From Niebla homalea (lineage: Eukaryota; Ascomycota; Lecanoromycetes; Lecanorales; Ramalinaceae), in assembly GCA_019925105.1 (NCBI GenBank), contig JAHGAU010000005.1, positions 682,001 through 746,000 of the forward strand: a DNA stretch of 64,000 nucleotides, written 5' to 3'. The translations under genes were made by a program, and so were the position numbers. This document shows, piece after piece, positions 1-11,560 of this stretch; positions within the stretch are counted from its first letter, which is position 1, and every line of letters begins with the position of its first letter. The notes under the pieces are model-generated. The model was not told the DNA's origin, made no database searches, and worked only from the letters and a program-made list of their open reading frames with translations.

Positions 1-855
1 CACAGACATAATAGGTTTCCCACCCGTAACGAAGTTGATGCCGCAAACAGCGCCCGCATGAAGAATCTTAGCTCGAAAGCGTTCGACTTCAATTCGTTGG
101 ATGGCGGATCGATTCAGGATGCTGGCCAACGCGACAAGTTGCTCTCGAATTGCATGGCGCCGAAATCTCTTTCTCTCAAAAAGGGAGCACAGGTGATGTT
201 GATCAAGAACGTTGACGAGCAACTTGTCAATGGATCAGTGGGAAGGGTACTGGCTTTCATGGATGAGAGGACTTACGAGATATATGAAGAGAATGAAGAT
301 GCATTTCAGTCTTCAGACATGCTCGGACCTGATGACGAGAGCATAGCCCTTTCCAAGCAGAAGCTAAAACAGCTCATTCACAAGGACGGACTCGCCAGCA
401 CAAGCCGGCTGTGGCCCCTGGTACGGTTTGACGTTCAAGGTGGACAAACGAGGGTTCTGCTCTGCCAGCAAGAGTCCTGGAAGATTGAGCTGCCCAGCGG
501 AGAAGTGCAAGCATCTCGTCAACAGGTTCCTCTGATTCTCGCATGGGCGCTTTCGATTCACAAAGCACAAGGGCAGACTCTCAATCGCGTCAAAGTTGAC
601 TTGGGCAAGATTTTCGAAAAGGGGCAGGCATATGTGGCTTTGAGTCGAGCTACCTGTCAAGAAGGATTGCAAATCACTCGGTTCGACCCCAAGAAAGTGA
701 TGGCGCATGACCGCGTAAGGACATTCTATGACGGCCTCTACTCTCTCAATCATTCCACCACTGTGCAAGATTCCAAACCTCATGCGGGTGGTAAGCGTCT
801 AATAGGGTTGGAAGCGGATGAAGACAGCGACTATTTGGCCGCTATGTATGGTTGA
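1..855 (+). CDS. PIF1: PIF1-family ATP-dependent DNA helicase, C-terminal part (5' truncated by window edge)
   Basis: Frame 1 is open from base 1 to the TGA at 853-855 (284 codons), so the gene starts before the window. The first residues read RFPTRNEVDAANSARM, the tR-x-VdaaN signature of the PIF1 helicase core just after the Walker regions. Next come GAQVMLIKN, where PIF1 enzymes have the GaqVMllkN stretch, and near the end LAWALSIHKAQGQTL followed by YVALSRA, which are the superfamily 1B motifs V and VI. PIF1 helicases are 5'-to-3' helicases acting in nuclear and mitochondrial genome maintenance, including telomeres, G-quadruplexes and mtDNA. The tail after motif VI is only about 60 residues. 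I cannot tell the nuclear from the mitochondrial form without the N-terminus. A 227-bp gap separates it from EDC3 on the same strand. Confidence 0.93.
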   Translation, partial: HRHNRFPTRNEVDAANSARMKNLSSKAFDFNSLDGGSIQDAGQRDKLLSNCMAPKSLSLKKGAQVMLIKNVDEQLVNGSVGRVLAFMDERTYEIYEENEDAFQSSDMLGPDDESIALSKQKLKQLIHKDGLASTSRLWPLVRFDVQGGQTRVLLCQQESWKIELPSGEVQASRQQVPLILAWALSIHKAQGQTLNRVKVDLGKIFEKGQAYVALSRATCQEGLQITRFDPKKVMAHDRVRTFYDGLYSLNHSTTVQDSKPHAGGKRLIGLEADEDSDYLAAMYG

Positions 856-1082
856 CTAGGTATGGGCACTGAGAAACATTAATATATAGTGAACACTGTC
901 CCGTAATTATTGTATTATCTTTGGCCATGTATTCTACCTTAGATTTGTAAATTCACAAAAGAGGAAGTCACGTCCAATCAGGCCATTCACCTCCACCACG
1001 ACAATAGAATCCACCATTTGATACTCGAACTTTCTTGCATCTGTCATCTTCCTCCACTCTTCAAACCCATATTTATCTTGCC

Positions 1083-3271
1083 ATGGCATCCCAATTCGTG
1101 GGACATACGGTGATAGTAGATCTTATTCAACCTTCTGGTTATCAGGTACGCGGTCAAGTGAAAGACGTAGTTGTTGGACAAGCGTTGACACTCAGCAAAG
1201 GCATGCCCAGGACTTCAAGCGTTGCTACTAGAAATAGATTGCTGATCTACCCTTAGCACGATCACTCACCGTAGGAGAAGAATATGACGAGCTCATCATT
1301 CCTGCCATCAACATCGCCAACCTCGAACTCGATAATAGCCGGCCCCCGTCGAGGCCACCGATTGGCGATCCAGCGATCGTGAGCTTTGAAAGGTCTTCGA
1401 CGAAGCCAATCGCCCAGGGAAAGGCCCGCCTGCAAGTTTCGGGTAAAGAGAGCAGTCATGGACCGGAATCAAATGGCCATGAAGCCCAATCTGAACTACA
1501 CTCGCAAGCCTCGACAAAGCAGCACAATACTACCGTCGATCAACCCGGGTCAAAGGGCGCTGCTGGTATTGGAGCTACACGCGAATCAGGGGCAAGCACA
1601 TCAGCCACACTCGTCCAGCCCTTTTCCCAGATTTCGCTTGAAGTACCATCAGAGGGGAACAGAGCGGCCAAACGTGCCGCGGGATCGCAGCCGTCCAGAT
1701 CTGCAGATGTACCGGCAAAAGCTCGACAGGACTTGAAGAGCAAGAGACGTGAGCAGCAATTACAGGACACAACTCTTGCTAAGCCAGCTTTGCCTGCCGC
1801 TCAAGGTTCTGCTGCGAATGGGCGCAGCCACCGAGGTACGCGAGGCAAGAGAGATAGGCGAAAAGTCGAGCACAATAACGCCGAGGATCAGAATGGATGG
1901 GCTACTGGAGAAGTCTCTGATCTGCATGACATGGGAGACTTTGACTTCGAGGAGAATTTATCCAAATTCGACAAACGGAAAGTCTTTGACCAAATCAAGC
2001 TGGATGACACCACCGCGGATGAAGATCGATTACATACCTTCAATCGTCGCCACCCCCGACCCGGTACTGCTGGCGGGAAGAATCTACACTACACTGAAAA
2101 TGTGCTTGACTCTCCCAGGCCCATCAACCCTGAACATAGCAGCGCGGATGACGAGGTGGAGAATCACGGAGGCTCTAGCTTGAATCGAAGTGCACGTAAA
2201 GCTGCAACCAAGAAGGTCCCATCTCGCCAGGGAAGTGGCATGGCCGGTACAGAGGGTGTCATGACAGCGTCAGGCATGTTACGAAGCAGCTCTATTAGGT
2301 CATGGTCGAAGTCACCACACGACTCTGCTGGACACTTATCTCCAGTTGTCCGCCGCGAATCTGCCCGGCAGACGCAGAGACATTTCACGCTCGCCGATTC
2401 GGATAGCTACTGTCCCTGCCTAAGTCCCATCCAAATGCTGGAGCTCGAGCAATTAGCTACTTCAGATTTCGGGCTCTCTGACGACATGTTGACTGAAAAC
2501 GCAGCTCGATGTATTGCTGAATCAGCGATATCACTTGTTGCAAAATCACAGCAGGTATCTCCCAAGAGAAAGCTCTTCCTTGTTCTTGCCGGAAACACAA
2601 GGACTGGTGCCCGCGCTATAGCCGCTGCACGTCAGTTACTCAATCACGATGTACGGGTGGTGGTCTCCCTTCTAGGCCCCCAAAGAGCAGCTGATCTTCT
2701 GGAACCTGTCCGGAGACAGCTAAAATTATACTGCGATTGCAAGGGAAAATTGCTTCCGCCCGACACGAAAATGGCGATATCCAAGGCAGTGGGCGACGAT
2801 GCGGATCTTGTCCTTGACGCCTTACTTGGCATGCATCTCTCCTTCTACGATCTTGGACCCAGCGAGCAAAAGAGCTTTTCCCTCCTCGCCACCTGCCTTA
2901 ATGACGCTGCTCATAAGTTGAAGATCCTTTCACTGGACGTTCCTTCTGGCGTCGATGCTTCTACAGGTATGTGATCAAATGATACAAGTGTGAAATCGAA
3001 TTCTTTGCTAATGAGGTTGGCAGGAGCGACACTAGACCCTCAAGGCGAACTGAAGGAAATTGCACACGCTGACCTTGTTCTGAGCCTAGGGGCACCCAAG
3101 ACTGGCCTCCTCAGCAGCTGGATGACTCAAGAACAGGATTGGCCTGGGCATCTTTCTGTTGCTGACATTGGAATTCCTAACGCAGCATGGAGACGCTTTG
3201 GAGGCAGCAATCGAAAGGGCATAGACTTCCGAAGCCACTGGGTCGCGAAACTTGAGTATCATGATGAATGA
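1083..3271 (+). CDS. EDC3: Enhancer of mRNA-decapping protein 3 (Edc3)
   Basis: Proposed exons are 1083-1200, 1257-2966 and 3024-3271, giving 691 codons. Residues about 1-65 form an Lsm-like domain starting MASQFVGHTV. A long low-complexity linker follows, then an FDF box (DFDFEENLSKFDKRKVFDQ, about residue 267 on), which binds the DEAD-box helicase Dhh1. From about residue 430 to the end lies a YjeF-N Rossmann dimerisation domain (MLELEQLA, LVLAGNTRTG, SLDVPSGVDASTG). Edc3 activates Dcp1/Dcp2 decapping and scaffolds cytoplasmic P-bodies. The second intron (2967-3023) is ordinary GT-AG. The first appears to use a GC donor, described separately. The ATG at 1083 was preferred over an upstream in-frame TTG because fungal Edc3 proteins begin MASQF-like. 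It converges on MGM1 with 438 bp between stops. Confidence 0.9.
1201..1256 (+). other. Putative GC-AG intron in EDC3
   Basis: The Lsm frame reads through LTLSK to base 1200 and then hits stops. The next exon, encoding EEYDELIIPAINIANLEL, joins in frame only if bases 1201-1256 are removed, with boundaries AAAG|GC and TTAG|C. Length is 56 nt, typical for this genome. No GT donor nearby preserves both the Lsm strand and the frame. Confidence 0.6.
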
Positions 3272-3709
3272 CCGAATGGTACAGTATCAGAGGAACAAAA
3301 GGATCTCTCTACTGGAAATGAAAGAAGTGAAATGCTGACGTGGCTCATCTGGTATGATATGAGAAATGGACAGTGAGTAGGAAAGGCAAGCACAATTCAC
3401 GCTACAGCATCACAATAGAGCAGATCTTGTGGCAGATTATAGCTTCATCACTCAAAAAAGTGGCCATGGAGATCATCATACGGTTGATATAGAAGCCTGT
3501 AGGCAGTCACCTTGCAGAATTGGTCTCCTGTCGCCACAGTGTGCTCCCAAATCTGAGTATCAGGATCATAAAAGGATACTTGTATCGGTCCTTGTTAGGG
3601 CAAGTTGAGGGGTATTTCAAGACTCCAAGCCCATCGCTCCCAGACCAACGCCCGCTGCCTTTTCCCGGTAAGAATCTCTCTCACCGGTCTCATCATACGG
3701 CATGCTGAA
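3272..3709. other. Convergent intergenic spacer between EDC3 and MGM1
   Basis: This holds the 3' flanks of two convergent genes. I see no further coding sequence. The open frame running across 3605-4651 on the plus strand is antisense to MGM1 coding sequence and is a shadow. Confidence 0.7.
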
Positions 3710-6554
3710 TCAAAACAGTTTCCATCCCTTTTCCTTCCTTCCAGCTCCCCTCTCCTCTATCTGCGCCCTCTCGGCCATCCGTCCACCTTCCCGTCCATCC
3801 AAACCCCTCAACCCTTCCATCTTCCTCAACACCAACTCCAGCATCTCTTTCCGTTTAATCACGTCGAGATGGCCCCTCACCCTCTTATCCTCCCTCGCGA
3901 ACCTCTCCACCTCCTCGCTGTTCAGATGCCTCCCCAACCGCATATCCAGCTCGCGGGGGAAGTTGTAGTAGAACTCGCTCAACAACTCCACATTCAGGAA
4001 GAGGACGGCGGTGGCGGTGAGTTTGTCGGCCACCACATCGAGGAAGATCTCGGGGCAGTAGTATTTGGATTTCGCCGGGGGGGAGCCAGCGCACTGCTTG
4101 GATTTCGTGGCTGCCAGACGCATCTGCAGGATCGAGGCTCGGTCGCGCAGGAAGACGGCCTCCCTCCCCCTCGCCAACAAGCTGGAACTGAAGCCGCCGG
4201 CGCCACCGACCCCATCACCTTCGAGGATGACATCGCCTTTGCGGACACGGTCGATGAAGGCCATGACATCCTTCAATTTGCGTCGCCCGCCCACGGTGGT
4301 CTCGACGGTCTTCATCGCGCCGTCGCAGGCTTTGAGTTCCTTCTGGAGGGCGCTGGCGGCGGACTGGCGGCCCCGAGCCCACTCGGCATCGTCGACCTCG
4401 ATCTCAAACTTGTAGGGTTTGATGCAGTTCTCGACCTGGTCGGAGGTGCCATAGAAGCGCTCGTTGAGGATGCCCTGGGAGGCGTCGGTGATGGCTTGGC
4501 GGGCAAAGGGGTGGTTGGCGAAGGTGGAGGATTCGACCAGGCGGTCGATCTCGCCTTGGAGGGCGTTGGCCACGACTGTAGTGGCGAGGCGGCCGATGCC
4601 AAGTTTCGTGAGGGAGGATGTCGAGGCGTCGAGTTTTCGATGCCAGTATAGGGAGTCCGGATCGGATTTGGGGAGGTCGGAGAGAGGGTCGGCTTCCAGG
4701 AGCGGCTGGGATAGGTCTCCGATAGGTTTGTTCCAGTATCGCTGAGCTAGCAGGTCCAGTACGCGCTGATCGAGCTCTTCCTTCAGGAGCTCGCGTACCT
4801 GGGGGCGACCGAAGGATTCGGCAAATTCCTTGAAAGAGTGCTTGAACGCATCTAAACTCTCTGCTAGGTATGATTCCGCGCTCAGGGGCCGGTCGTTGTA
4901 TTGGACTTTGAACTCGTAGGTGGCTTCTTCCAATTCCTGATGAATGGCGTCACTGGTTCCTTGAAGGGAAGCCGCCATGGTCTGCTCAAGGACATGCATC
5001 AATTTCTTGCGGAGGGTCGAAGTGCCGACTGCGAGGTGGGACTCGGAGCCGAATTCGAGTGGGTGGGAGGAGAAGTACGCGTTTTCGTTTTTGGTGATGG
5101 CGTTGGTAATGTTCCCGCTCCCACGAGAGAAGAGACCGCTCTGTTGAGGTACCCGACTGACGACGCCAACATACCCGAGCCGTAAGGGATACTTGCGATC
5201 GTCCACTATGCTAGCGCCACGCTGAGGATCAACGAGGTCCATCTTCGTGACTACTCCGATGGTCCGTTCTCCCCTGGGATCCACTCGCCTGCTAGCCCGC
5301 AGAGCTGTGGAATTGGCCAGGTCTACATCTGCCGCAGAGATTGCCAAAATAACATTTGGAGGCTGTATGTACTTGTCGCAGAGGTCCACAATCTTCTGCT
5401 TCAACTCTAGAGGTTGATCGGCCCCTGCGACCTGGATATAGCCAGGAAGATCAATTAGTGAAAGATCCGGAACGTTTGGCGAGGAGATGGTGAGCTGAAT
5501 TGGGTCGTCGGAGACACATTGCTCAGCAGGAACAGCCAGATTCAGATCGGTTAAGGTCTTTTGTATATGGGCGAAATCGGTAAGCTTGCCCAGACCGAGC
5601 GCAGGGAACTCTCCGTATTCAGCCTTTGCCTCGGGCGTATTGACCAGTGTCAGCTCGATTGGCCGTCTGGTAATCATGTTGGAGCCCTTGGGTAGGAACT
5701 CGTGGCCCACAATAGCCTCCAGAACAGAGCTCTTGCCGGAGGACTGCGATCCAATCACTACGATTGAAGGGAGCACCAGCGCGTTTGACTGTCCCACCAC
5801 TTGCAAAATACTCCGGATTTCGATCATCTTCTTGGTCAACATCATCATCTGGTCATCTCGTGCAGTCTGCTCGCCTGTCCGTTCATCATCTTCTGGGCTC
5901 TGTGCATATCCAAAAGCGGCAGCCGTCCCAAGTACCGCAGCACCGCCAGCCCTGCTCTGGTATGGTGGGTCCGGTCCAGGTCCCCCACTCTGCTCATCGT
6001 TGCCCTTTCTGTGGAGCAGCTCTTGCATCCAAGTCGGAAGCTCAAGGTTCTCCTTCGTTCTCTCCCACCCACTCTTTGTCTGTTCAGCTATGTCTTTTGC
6101 ATTACCAAAAAGACTGCCAGCAGCTCCAGTGGTGAAGTCCTTGCCTTGTCGGAACAAATCAGCAGCGTAGTTCCCTGCCTCTGTAATTTTGACTCATCAG
6201 CGCGGGCGTGCAAAGGCAAGACTGTCCCATGTACTCACGAGTAGCCTGATATTGTAGATAGGTCAGACCCCCAACGACGCCAGCGCCAACCAGAGCAGGT
6301 ACTCGGATGAGCTTGAGCGCAAGATTGGGAAGCACTCTCACGAAGCTGACGCTGCGGACTGCAGGTATATTGTGGAGAAAGTTTGCGCCCAGTGGCCATC
6401 TTCGATGTCTGGTATGTCTAAAGAGGGTATGGTTATGTGTTGGGCGCCAGGCACCGCTGGTAAAGGCGTTTTGGTGCAAATGGCGGCGTGAAACGGGAAG
6501 CCTGAAAGCAGTAGAGCGCGCCAGTCGCGCTGACGGCCGTAGAGCATTCATCAT
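3710..6554 (-). CDS. MGM1: Mitochondrial inner-membrane dynamin-like GTPase Mgm1 (OPA1 orthologue)
   Basis: Two exons, 6239-6554 and 3710-6180 on the minus strand, give 928 aa, a normal length for fungal Mgm1. Residues 1-80 are Arg/Ser-rich, as expected for a matrix-targeting presequence. A first hydrophobic helix lies at about 85-101 (VPALVGAGVVGGLTYL). A second Ala/Gly-rich segment at about 184-198 (GGAAVLGTAAAFGYA) sits where the rhomboid protease Pcp1 cleaves Mgm1 into long and short forms. GTPase motifs: P-loop GSQSSGKSS (about 249), DLPG (about 349), TKMD (about 417), followed by the dynamin stalk. The protein drives inner-membrane fusion and cristae maintenance. The 58-nt intron (6181-6238) sits between QAT and QAGNYAADL. 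The ATG at 6554 was chosen because the longer open frame begins at a GTG; 6551 is an alternative. Confidence 0.93.
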
Positions 6555-7246
6555 ACGTATCTCATGGGACACAGAAAGTCCGTGGATGAATGCGCGCCTC
6601 TTTCATTGTATTAGGGTCTTAGGGAGGGAAGAAGATGGCTGGTTGAAGAGGTCAAGGCAAAGGTTCGCGGTATTCCCTACCTTTAACGGATTTCGAGATG
6701 CCAAGGAATGATATATTCGATATGTCAGCCCTACACAACTGCCTGCTCATTGATATTATTCTAATTAATGCCACGATCTTGGGCCTATTGGTTCGACTAC
6801 TGAACATTTGGGGATCTTCTTATTGATGAGACTTTTTAGGTACACGATGGGTATTGTGAAGTTTGACTCGAATCAACGATACGGAATGGGAGACAACACA
6901 CCACTAGAGAATTCGTCGCTCATTAGGATGTACGGACCTGCAAGCAAGCTTCTCTAGACTCAAGCTCCTGAAATCACACAGGAGTCCATCGAACATCCGT
7001 CTCCGTACAACCCGGACAATACGGATAGGAAGGCTTCTGACTTGAATTCATGTCCCAATGATCATCTTTAAGCCAAAATGAAGAAGAAACATCTGTAGTT
7101 GATCAAAACCAACATTAACCCGTGCCGTAGACTTGGAGACAGATCGACCAACCAGGGGCGAAAGGAATGTGCAGGCCATAAGTATACTCCACCATGCATG
7201 CTGTCTTCCTGCCTCACCATCTCACAAGTAACGTATTGAAGGGGGC
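6555..7246. other. Intergenic spacer, MGM1 promoter and PUB1 3' flank
   Basis: About 690 bp between two minus-strand genes. I see no coding pattern, repeat or RNA gene. Confidence 0.6.
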
Positions 7247-9085
7247 CTAAGGCTGATAAGAGTAGTTGTTGCTTGGGGGGTTAGATGGATACCCGCCAGG
7301 GCCCTGGGGTGCGCCATATGCGCCGGGCATTTGATCGGGACGACCATATCCACCCGCACTGCCTGGCATCTGGTTATAGCTCTGGGCTGGCATCTGAGAA
7401 GCTCCTGGCCCAGCAAAGCCGCCGTAGGCTCGACCACCAGGACTTGGCCCAGCCATGGGAGACTGAGGGGGAGGGTAACCTGACATCGGGCCGGCGGAGT
7501 GAGGACCACTCTGGGGCGTCATAGATTGAGGGCCACCATACTGTGGGAAGCCATAAGCAGGGGATTGGGCAAAGCTTGGTGTCTGCGGTTGCTGAGGAGA
7601 GTATGCGTCGAATTGGCCGGTCGGAGGGCGATCTTTCCCCCACTACATGCGACCTGGTGAGCACAGACAAGAGATAATTGTGTAACACGAAAACTTACGC
7701 TGCACTTCAAGGGTCTACCGTTAACTTGGCATCCATTGAGCTGACAGATGGCCATGGCTGCATTCTCGTGCGAGTCCATCTTGATGAAGGCGAAGCCACG
7801 GTCGGACTGGAAACGTGTCTCAACAACATATCCATATCCCTGGAAGAGCGGCACCAGATCATTCTGGGTGGTGTATGGGGTGAGATTCCCAACGTAACAA
7901 GTTGTCTGCCACTGGGGCGTTTGGGAAACAATCATGTCATAGCTTTGTGACCCAGGTCCTGTCGGAAATTGATGATGTCCGTACGGTGTTGTGGGTGTCA
8001 TCCCCAATGTGGAGAGCGCTTGCTGTTGAGCCATGGACGGCTGGCCTTTTTGATTCGCCCAATTGCATCGGATAGCGCGCGATCCGAGCCATTCGCCGTC
8101 CATCGAGTTGAGCGCTTTCTCCGCGTCCCCTCGTTCGCGGAAGGCAACAAATCCATATCCTCTGGATCGCCCTGTCTTCATGTCCCACATGACGCGCGCC
8201 TCGGAGACTGAACCAAATGCAGAGAAGGCTTGAAGCAGGACATCATCATTCACCTCGTTGCTGAGGTCACCAACAAAAATGTGGAAATGGTTTGAAGTGT
8301 CCTCCTTGGAGTTGCTATTCGATTGGTACGCCCAATTGACGCGGATTTCCTACACCCAGTCAGCGGACAATGTGTTATAGGCTTAAACCACAGATTTACC
8401 GCATTGTGAACGCGGCGGCCGTTGAGTGACTGCATCGCTCGTTCTGCTGCTGCCGGATCGTCGTAATCAATGAAGCCGTAGTTGAATCCCTTGCTCTGTA
8501 ATGGAAAGGAAATTCATTAGCAAATCGAAAACAAACAACCGCGTCAAATTGTGCAATTTCGGTGTGACACAACACGTGATGTCGGAGGCCGCAGCGGAGA
8601 TGAAGATCTGATCATGGCATCATCATCGACCGATGATGAAAATCCAGTCGCGATGGCAGGGCGCAGGAAGGAAAATCCCAACTTACAGCACCCATGTTCT
8701 TGTCTGGGATGATCTTAACATTTTGCACGTGGCCAGTGGTTTCGAAAATTTGACGCAAGATGTCTTCTGTCACTCTAGGATCCAATCCTCCTACATACAA
8801 TGCGCGTTTGTTCGGCTCTGGCGCCGCGCGACGAATGAAACTAGCGGCTGATCCGGGCGTACTTGCGGCAGCCGAATCGCCTTTGGGAGAAGTCATCGCG
8901 GTCGGGATGGGATTGTTGTTCTGAGGTATGACTACCGGAGGCAGCGGCGGGGGAGGCATGTGTGAGAGATTGTTCTGACCGTTCACACTTGACGGGTCAT
9001 ACTGTTGTTGCCCTGGCGCTCCAGCAAAAGATGGGGGAGGGGGGAGAGACATGGAGGAGGCCGGATCCAGCTTGATCTCTGCCAT
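7247..9085 (-). CDS. PUB1: Poly(A)/poly(U)-binding protein Pub1 (TIA-1 type), three RRM domains
   Basis: Four exons on the minus strand, 8687-9085, 8400-8495, 7699-8349 and 7247-7642, all joined in phase 0, give 513 aa. After a Pro/Gln-rich N-terminus, RRM1 opens RALYVGGLDPRVTEDIL and ends in exon 2 (KGFNYGFIDYDD). RRM2 carries HIFVGDLSNEVND and GYGFVAF. RRM3 carries TCYVGNLTPYT and GFAFIKM. The tail is rich in Gly, Pro, Gln, Ser and Tyr and ends NNYSYQP, typical of an aggregation-prone stress-granule domain. Pub1/TIA proteins bind AU- and U-rich mRNA, shuttle between nucleus and cytoplasm, and affect mRNA stability and splicing. Introns are 191, 50 and 56 nt; the longest lies inside RRM1 coding sequence. 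Start is the ATG at 9085; the longer open frame begins with TTG. Confidence 0.92.
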
Positions 9086-9890
9086 ACTAACGCGCTGAGT
9101 ATGATGGAAAGGATTGCGCAAAGAAGCGCTGATGGGAGAAGATAGTCGAAAGCTGCACCGTCACCTTAGCACAGATGATGGGTTCGTGTCGCCAAAGGGG
9201 GTTCATACACTTATTATATGATGACTCGTTCCACAGACGTACAGCTCCGCCCGGAGTCCAGCGATCGAAATATAGGTGGTACAATATCAACAGTAAGATC
9301 GCTGAGTGGATGGATAGGCAAGGCAGAGAGGCATAAGAAGAGCGCCAAGCAAGTGAGAGAACGGACAGAGGAGATAATAGAGAGGAGCAAAGAAGCAAAA
9401 GACGAAGGGAAGACACAAAGGAAATGGAGATGAAATAATTGACTTCCCGTGGTCAAGCTTATTGCCTGTAGAGAGTGTAATGGATAACCAGAATTTTAGG
9501 AGGAGAGGATATCATCAAATTTTTTGAGGTTCTGCTGCTTGCCTGCTTCACGTGCACTGAAACCTGGAGTCTTGGCAGACACGGATGCCGCCCACCAAGC
9601 CAGCTTGGCAAGCCAATTTAGGTTCACGGGCGGCGATTCTAGACTCGGGAAAGCTAGGTAAGGCAAGATTCTCAGATTCCGAGACACGTCAGATCGGCTT
9701 TGATCTTTGCCCGTTGGTTGGATCGAATATTCACTTTATTCACTTCTCTGGGCTGGTGTAATGGACTAATGGTTGTTTGAATGTCAATCTTTGATTCAAA
9801 GTTACTTGAATCTCTTCCAACCTTAAAATACCCTTGCCCTTAACTCTAAGCCCATCCTTTACAAGTTTGCCGTTTCATGCTACGACCAAG
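9086..9890. other. Divergent promoter region between PUB1 and the 9891 gene
   Basis: About 800 bp shared upstream region. On the minus (PUB1) strand 9090-9430 is strongly pyrimidine-rich, as is common in fungal 5' leaders. I see no convincing additional gene. Confidence 0.55.
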
Positions 9891-11181
9891 ATGACTTCTA
9901 CCCAGGCCTTGGATCACAACTTGGAGAGACTTCCTGCCATGTTGAACCTTGTGGTAGGGTTTAGCTTCTGTCTTTTATCAGTCAATTCACTTACAACCCT
10001 CCAGTTGATACAGACCGGCAAGATACTTCGTGATCCGGAATTACACAATCCTCAGAATGCGAGCCTCACCAGACGGCGAATCAGTGAATATGTCCAACCT
10101 GCAAATGAAAACTTCCATGCAGCTCTAGATAACATTGAAGAAGAAATAGTACGGATTTCCGAGACAAGAGCAATTTACAAGCTGACATGATATCTAGACA
10201 AAGGCAAAAGCCGTCTTCGAGCGGGACATGTCTACAATAAGGAGAAAGCGTGCTGAGAAGCAGCGGCAAGCCATTAGCCGAGCGTCACAAGACCAGACAA
10301 CGACAGAGGCTCTCCAAGATAAAGGTATCGAGCGCAAGAACGACGTGCCGGACAAGCAAGTTCACGGCCAACAGCACGAGGTGGACGATCGTCAAGATAT
10401 TAACATGTCAGATGCGCTGGACGCGCTGGGTGGTGTCGTCACTGGGGGTGAGCAGCTAAATACAGATCTTGCCGAGCCACCAAATGAAAAGATGCCGGTT
10501 GTGAGCCTTGAAGGGATGCCACAGGACTCGCAGAATACGACTGGGTTAGCCATATCCATGCCGGATGACATAAATACGAAGAACGCTCAGCCATTGAATG
10601 AACTTGCACCTTCTCAAACCCTTCCTTCGGGCACTACCACAGATGGAAGAAACACCACCGACCAGCCTGTCGATCCAAATAAAATCGAGGAGGAGATCAA
10701 TTTCGACGCCTTGTTCAACGATCCTGAAGTCGTCCCTCAAGATGGACCACTGGACTTTGATTTCGACTTCACCACCGGTGACGACGCTACTCAGGACATC
10801 ATGAATGGGACCGATATGGGAGGCGTCGATATGGCTTCTGCCGATATCGCAAATGTCCTGCCCAGTACGAGCGAAGATCTCAACTCTCTACTTCCTGGGC
10901 TGGAGAGCTTCGTCAATGATACCGAGGGTGCAGCCCACAAAGTGCCGAATAGCAATCCTCCCCCAAGAGATCAAACTCATCCTGAGCCAGCCAATGGGAA
11001 TGGGGGAGAGATGCAGGCGACTGCGCAGCCGTCTCTGGATCATGACGGTTTAGACGACTTCTTCTCTGCAGCAAACTTTGATAATGGCGAAGTAGCTGAC
11101 AATCCAGGCGGCGAGCTTTTTGGCAACGACAGTTTTGGTCAGATGGAGGAATTCAGTGATGATTGGTGGAAAGATCCTTGA
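9891..11181 (+). CDS. Uncharacterised protein with helical N-terminus and acidic aromatic C-terminus
   Basis: Proposed exons 9891-9953, 10005-10148 and 10204-11181 give 394 aa. I do not firmly recognise the family. Residues 1-100 look helical and charged, ending DMSTIRRKRAEKQRQ. The rest is low-complexity and strongly acidic, with repeated hydrophobic-acidic clusters: INFDALFNDPE, LDFDFDFTT, LDDFFSAANFD, and a terminal FSDDWWKDP. Such clusters resemble transcriptional activation or coactivator segments. The overall plan (short helical domain, Lys/Arg/Glu linker, disordered acidic tail) is reminiscent of fungal Mediator subunit Med2, but that is only an architectural guess. The first intron is 51 nt and stop-free, so retention would keep the frame; see findings. 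Confidence 0.75.
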
Positions 11182-11560
11182 AGCGTGCTAGAATGTCATA
11201 ATGAAAGCCTCCAGGCAGAGCTTATGAAATTAACGAGCTTCAAATGAGTGGCTGTCTTGGAATTTTGCAGACACACGAGTGAATGTCTCCAAAGACCGCC
11301 TATCGCCAGCTCTCACTTGACTTGTGACGGGTGGATGCAGTCGGTTGGGTAATGCCAGACCCCGCGCGGATGACTTGGTTCTGCAGCCCCTATTGGTGAG
11401 CCTGATGAGCAGTGTTGAAGGCAAACATTGTGCGAGTCAAGCAGGCAAACAATGTGCAAGCCGCTAGCAAAGCCTGCTCTTCTCTGTGGCCATTCTTCTG
11501 TTATCTCAAAAATCCGTGTCACGCTTAGACAAGGTTCGACAGCATTTTTGCTGAAGCGAA
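11182..11560. other. Intergenic spacer with a short imperfect direct repeat
   Basis: The region is mostly featureless. Around 11421-11463 a unit reading about GCAAACATTGTGC recurs as GCAAACAATGTGC roughly 27 bp later, just upstream of the next gene. The meaning is unknown. Confidence 0.4.

Noticed and set aside
3605..4651. 348-codon plus-strand open frame
   Set aside because: It is antisense to the MGM1 C-terminal coding sequence. The minus-strand reading gives clear dynamin sequence; the plus frame has no domain.
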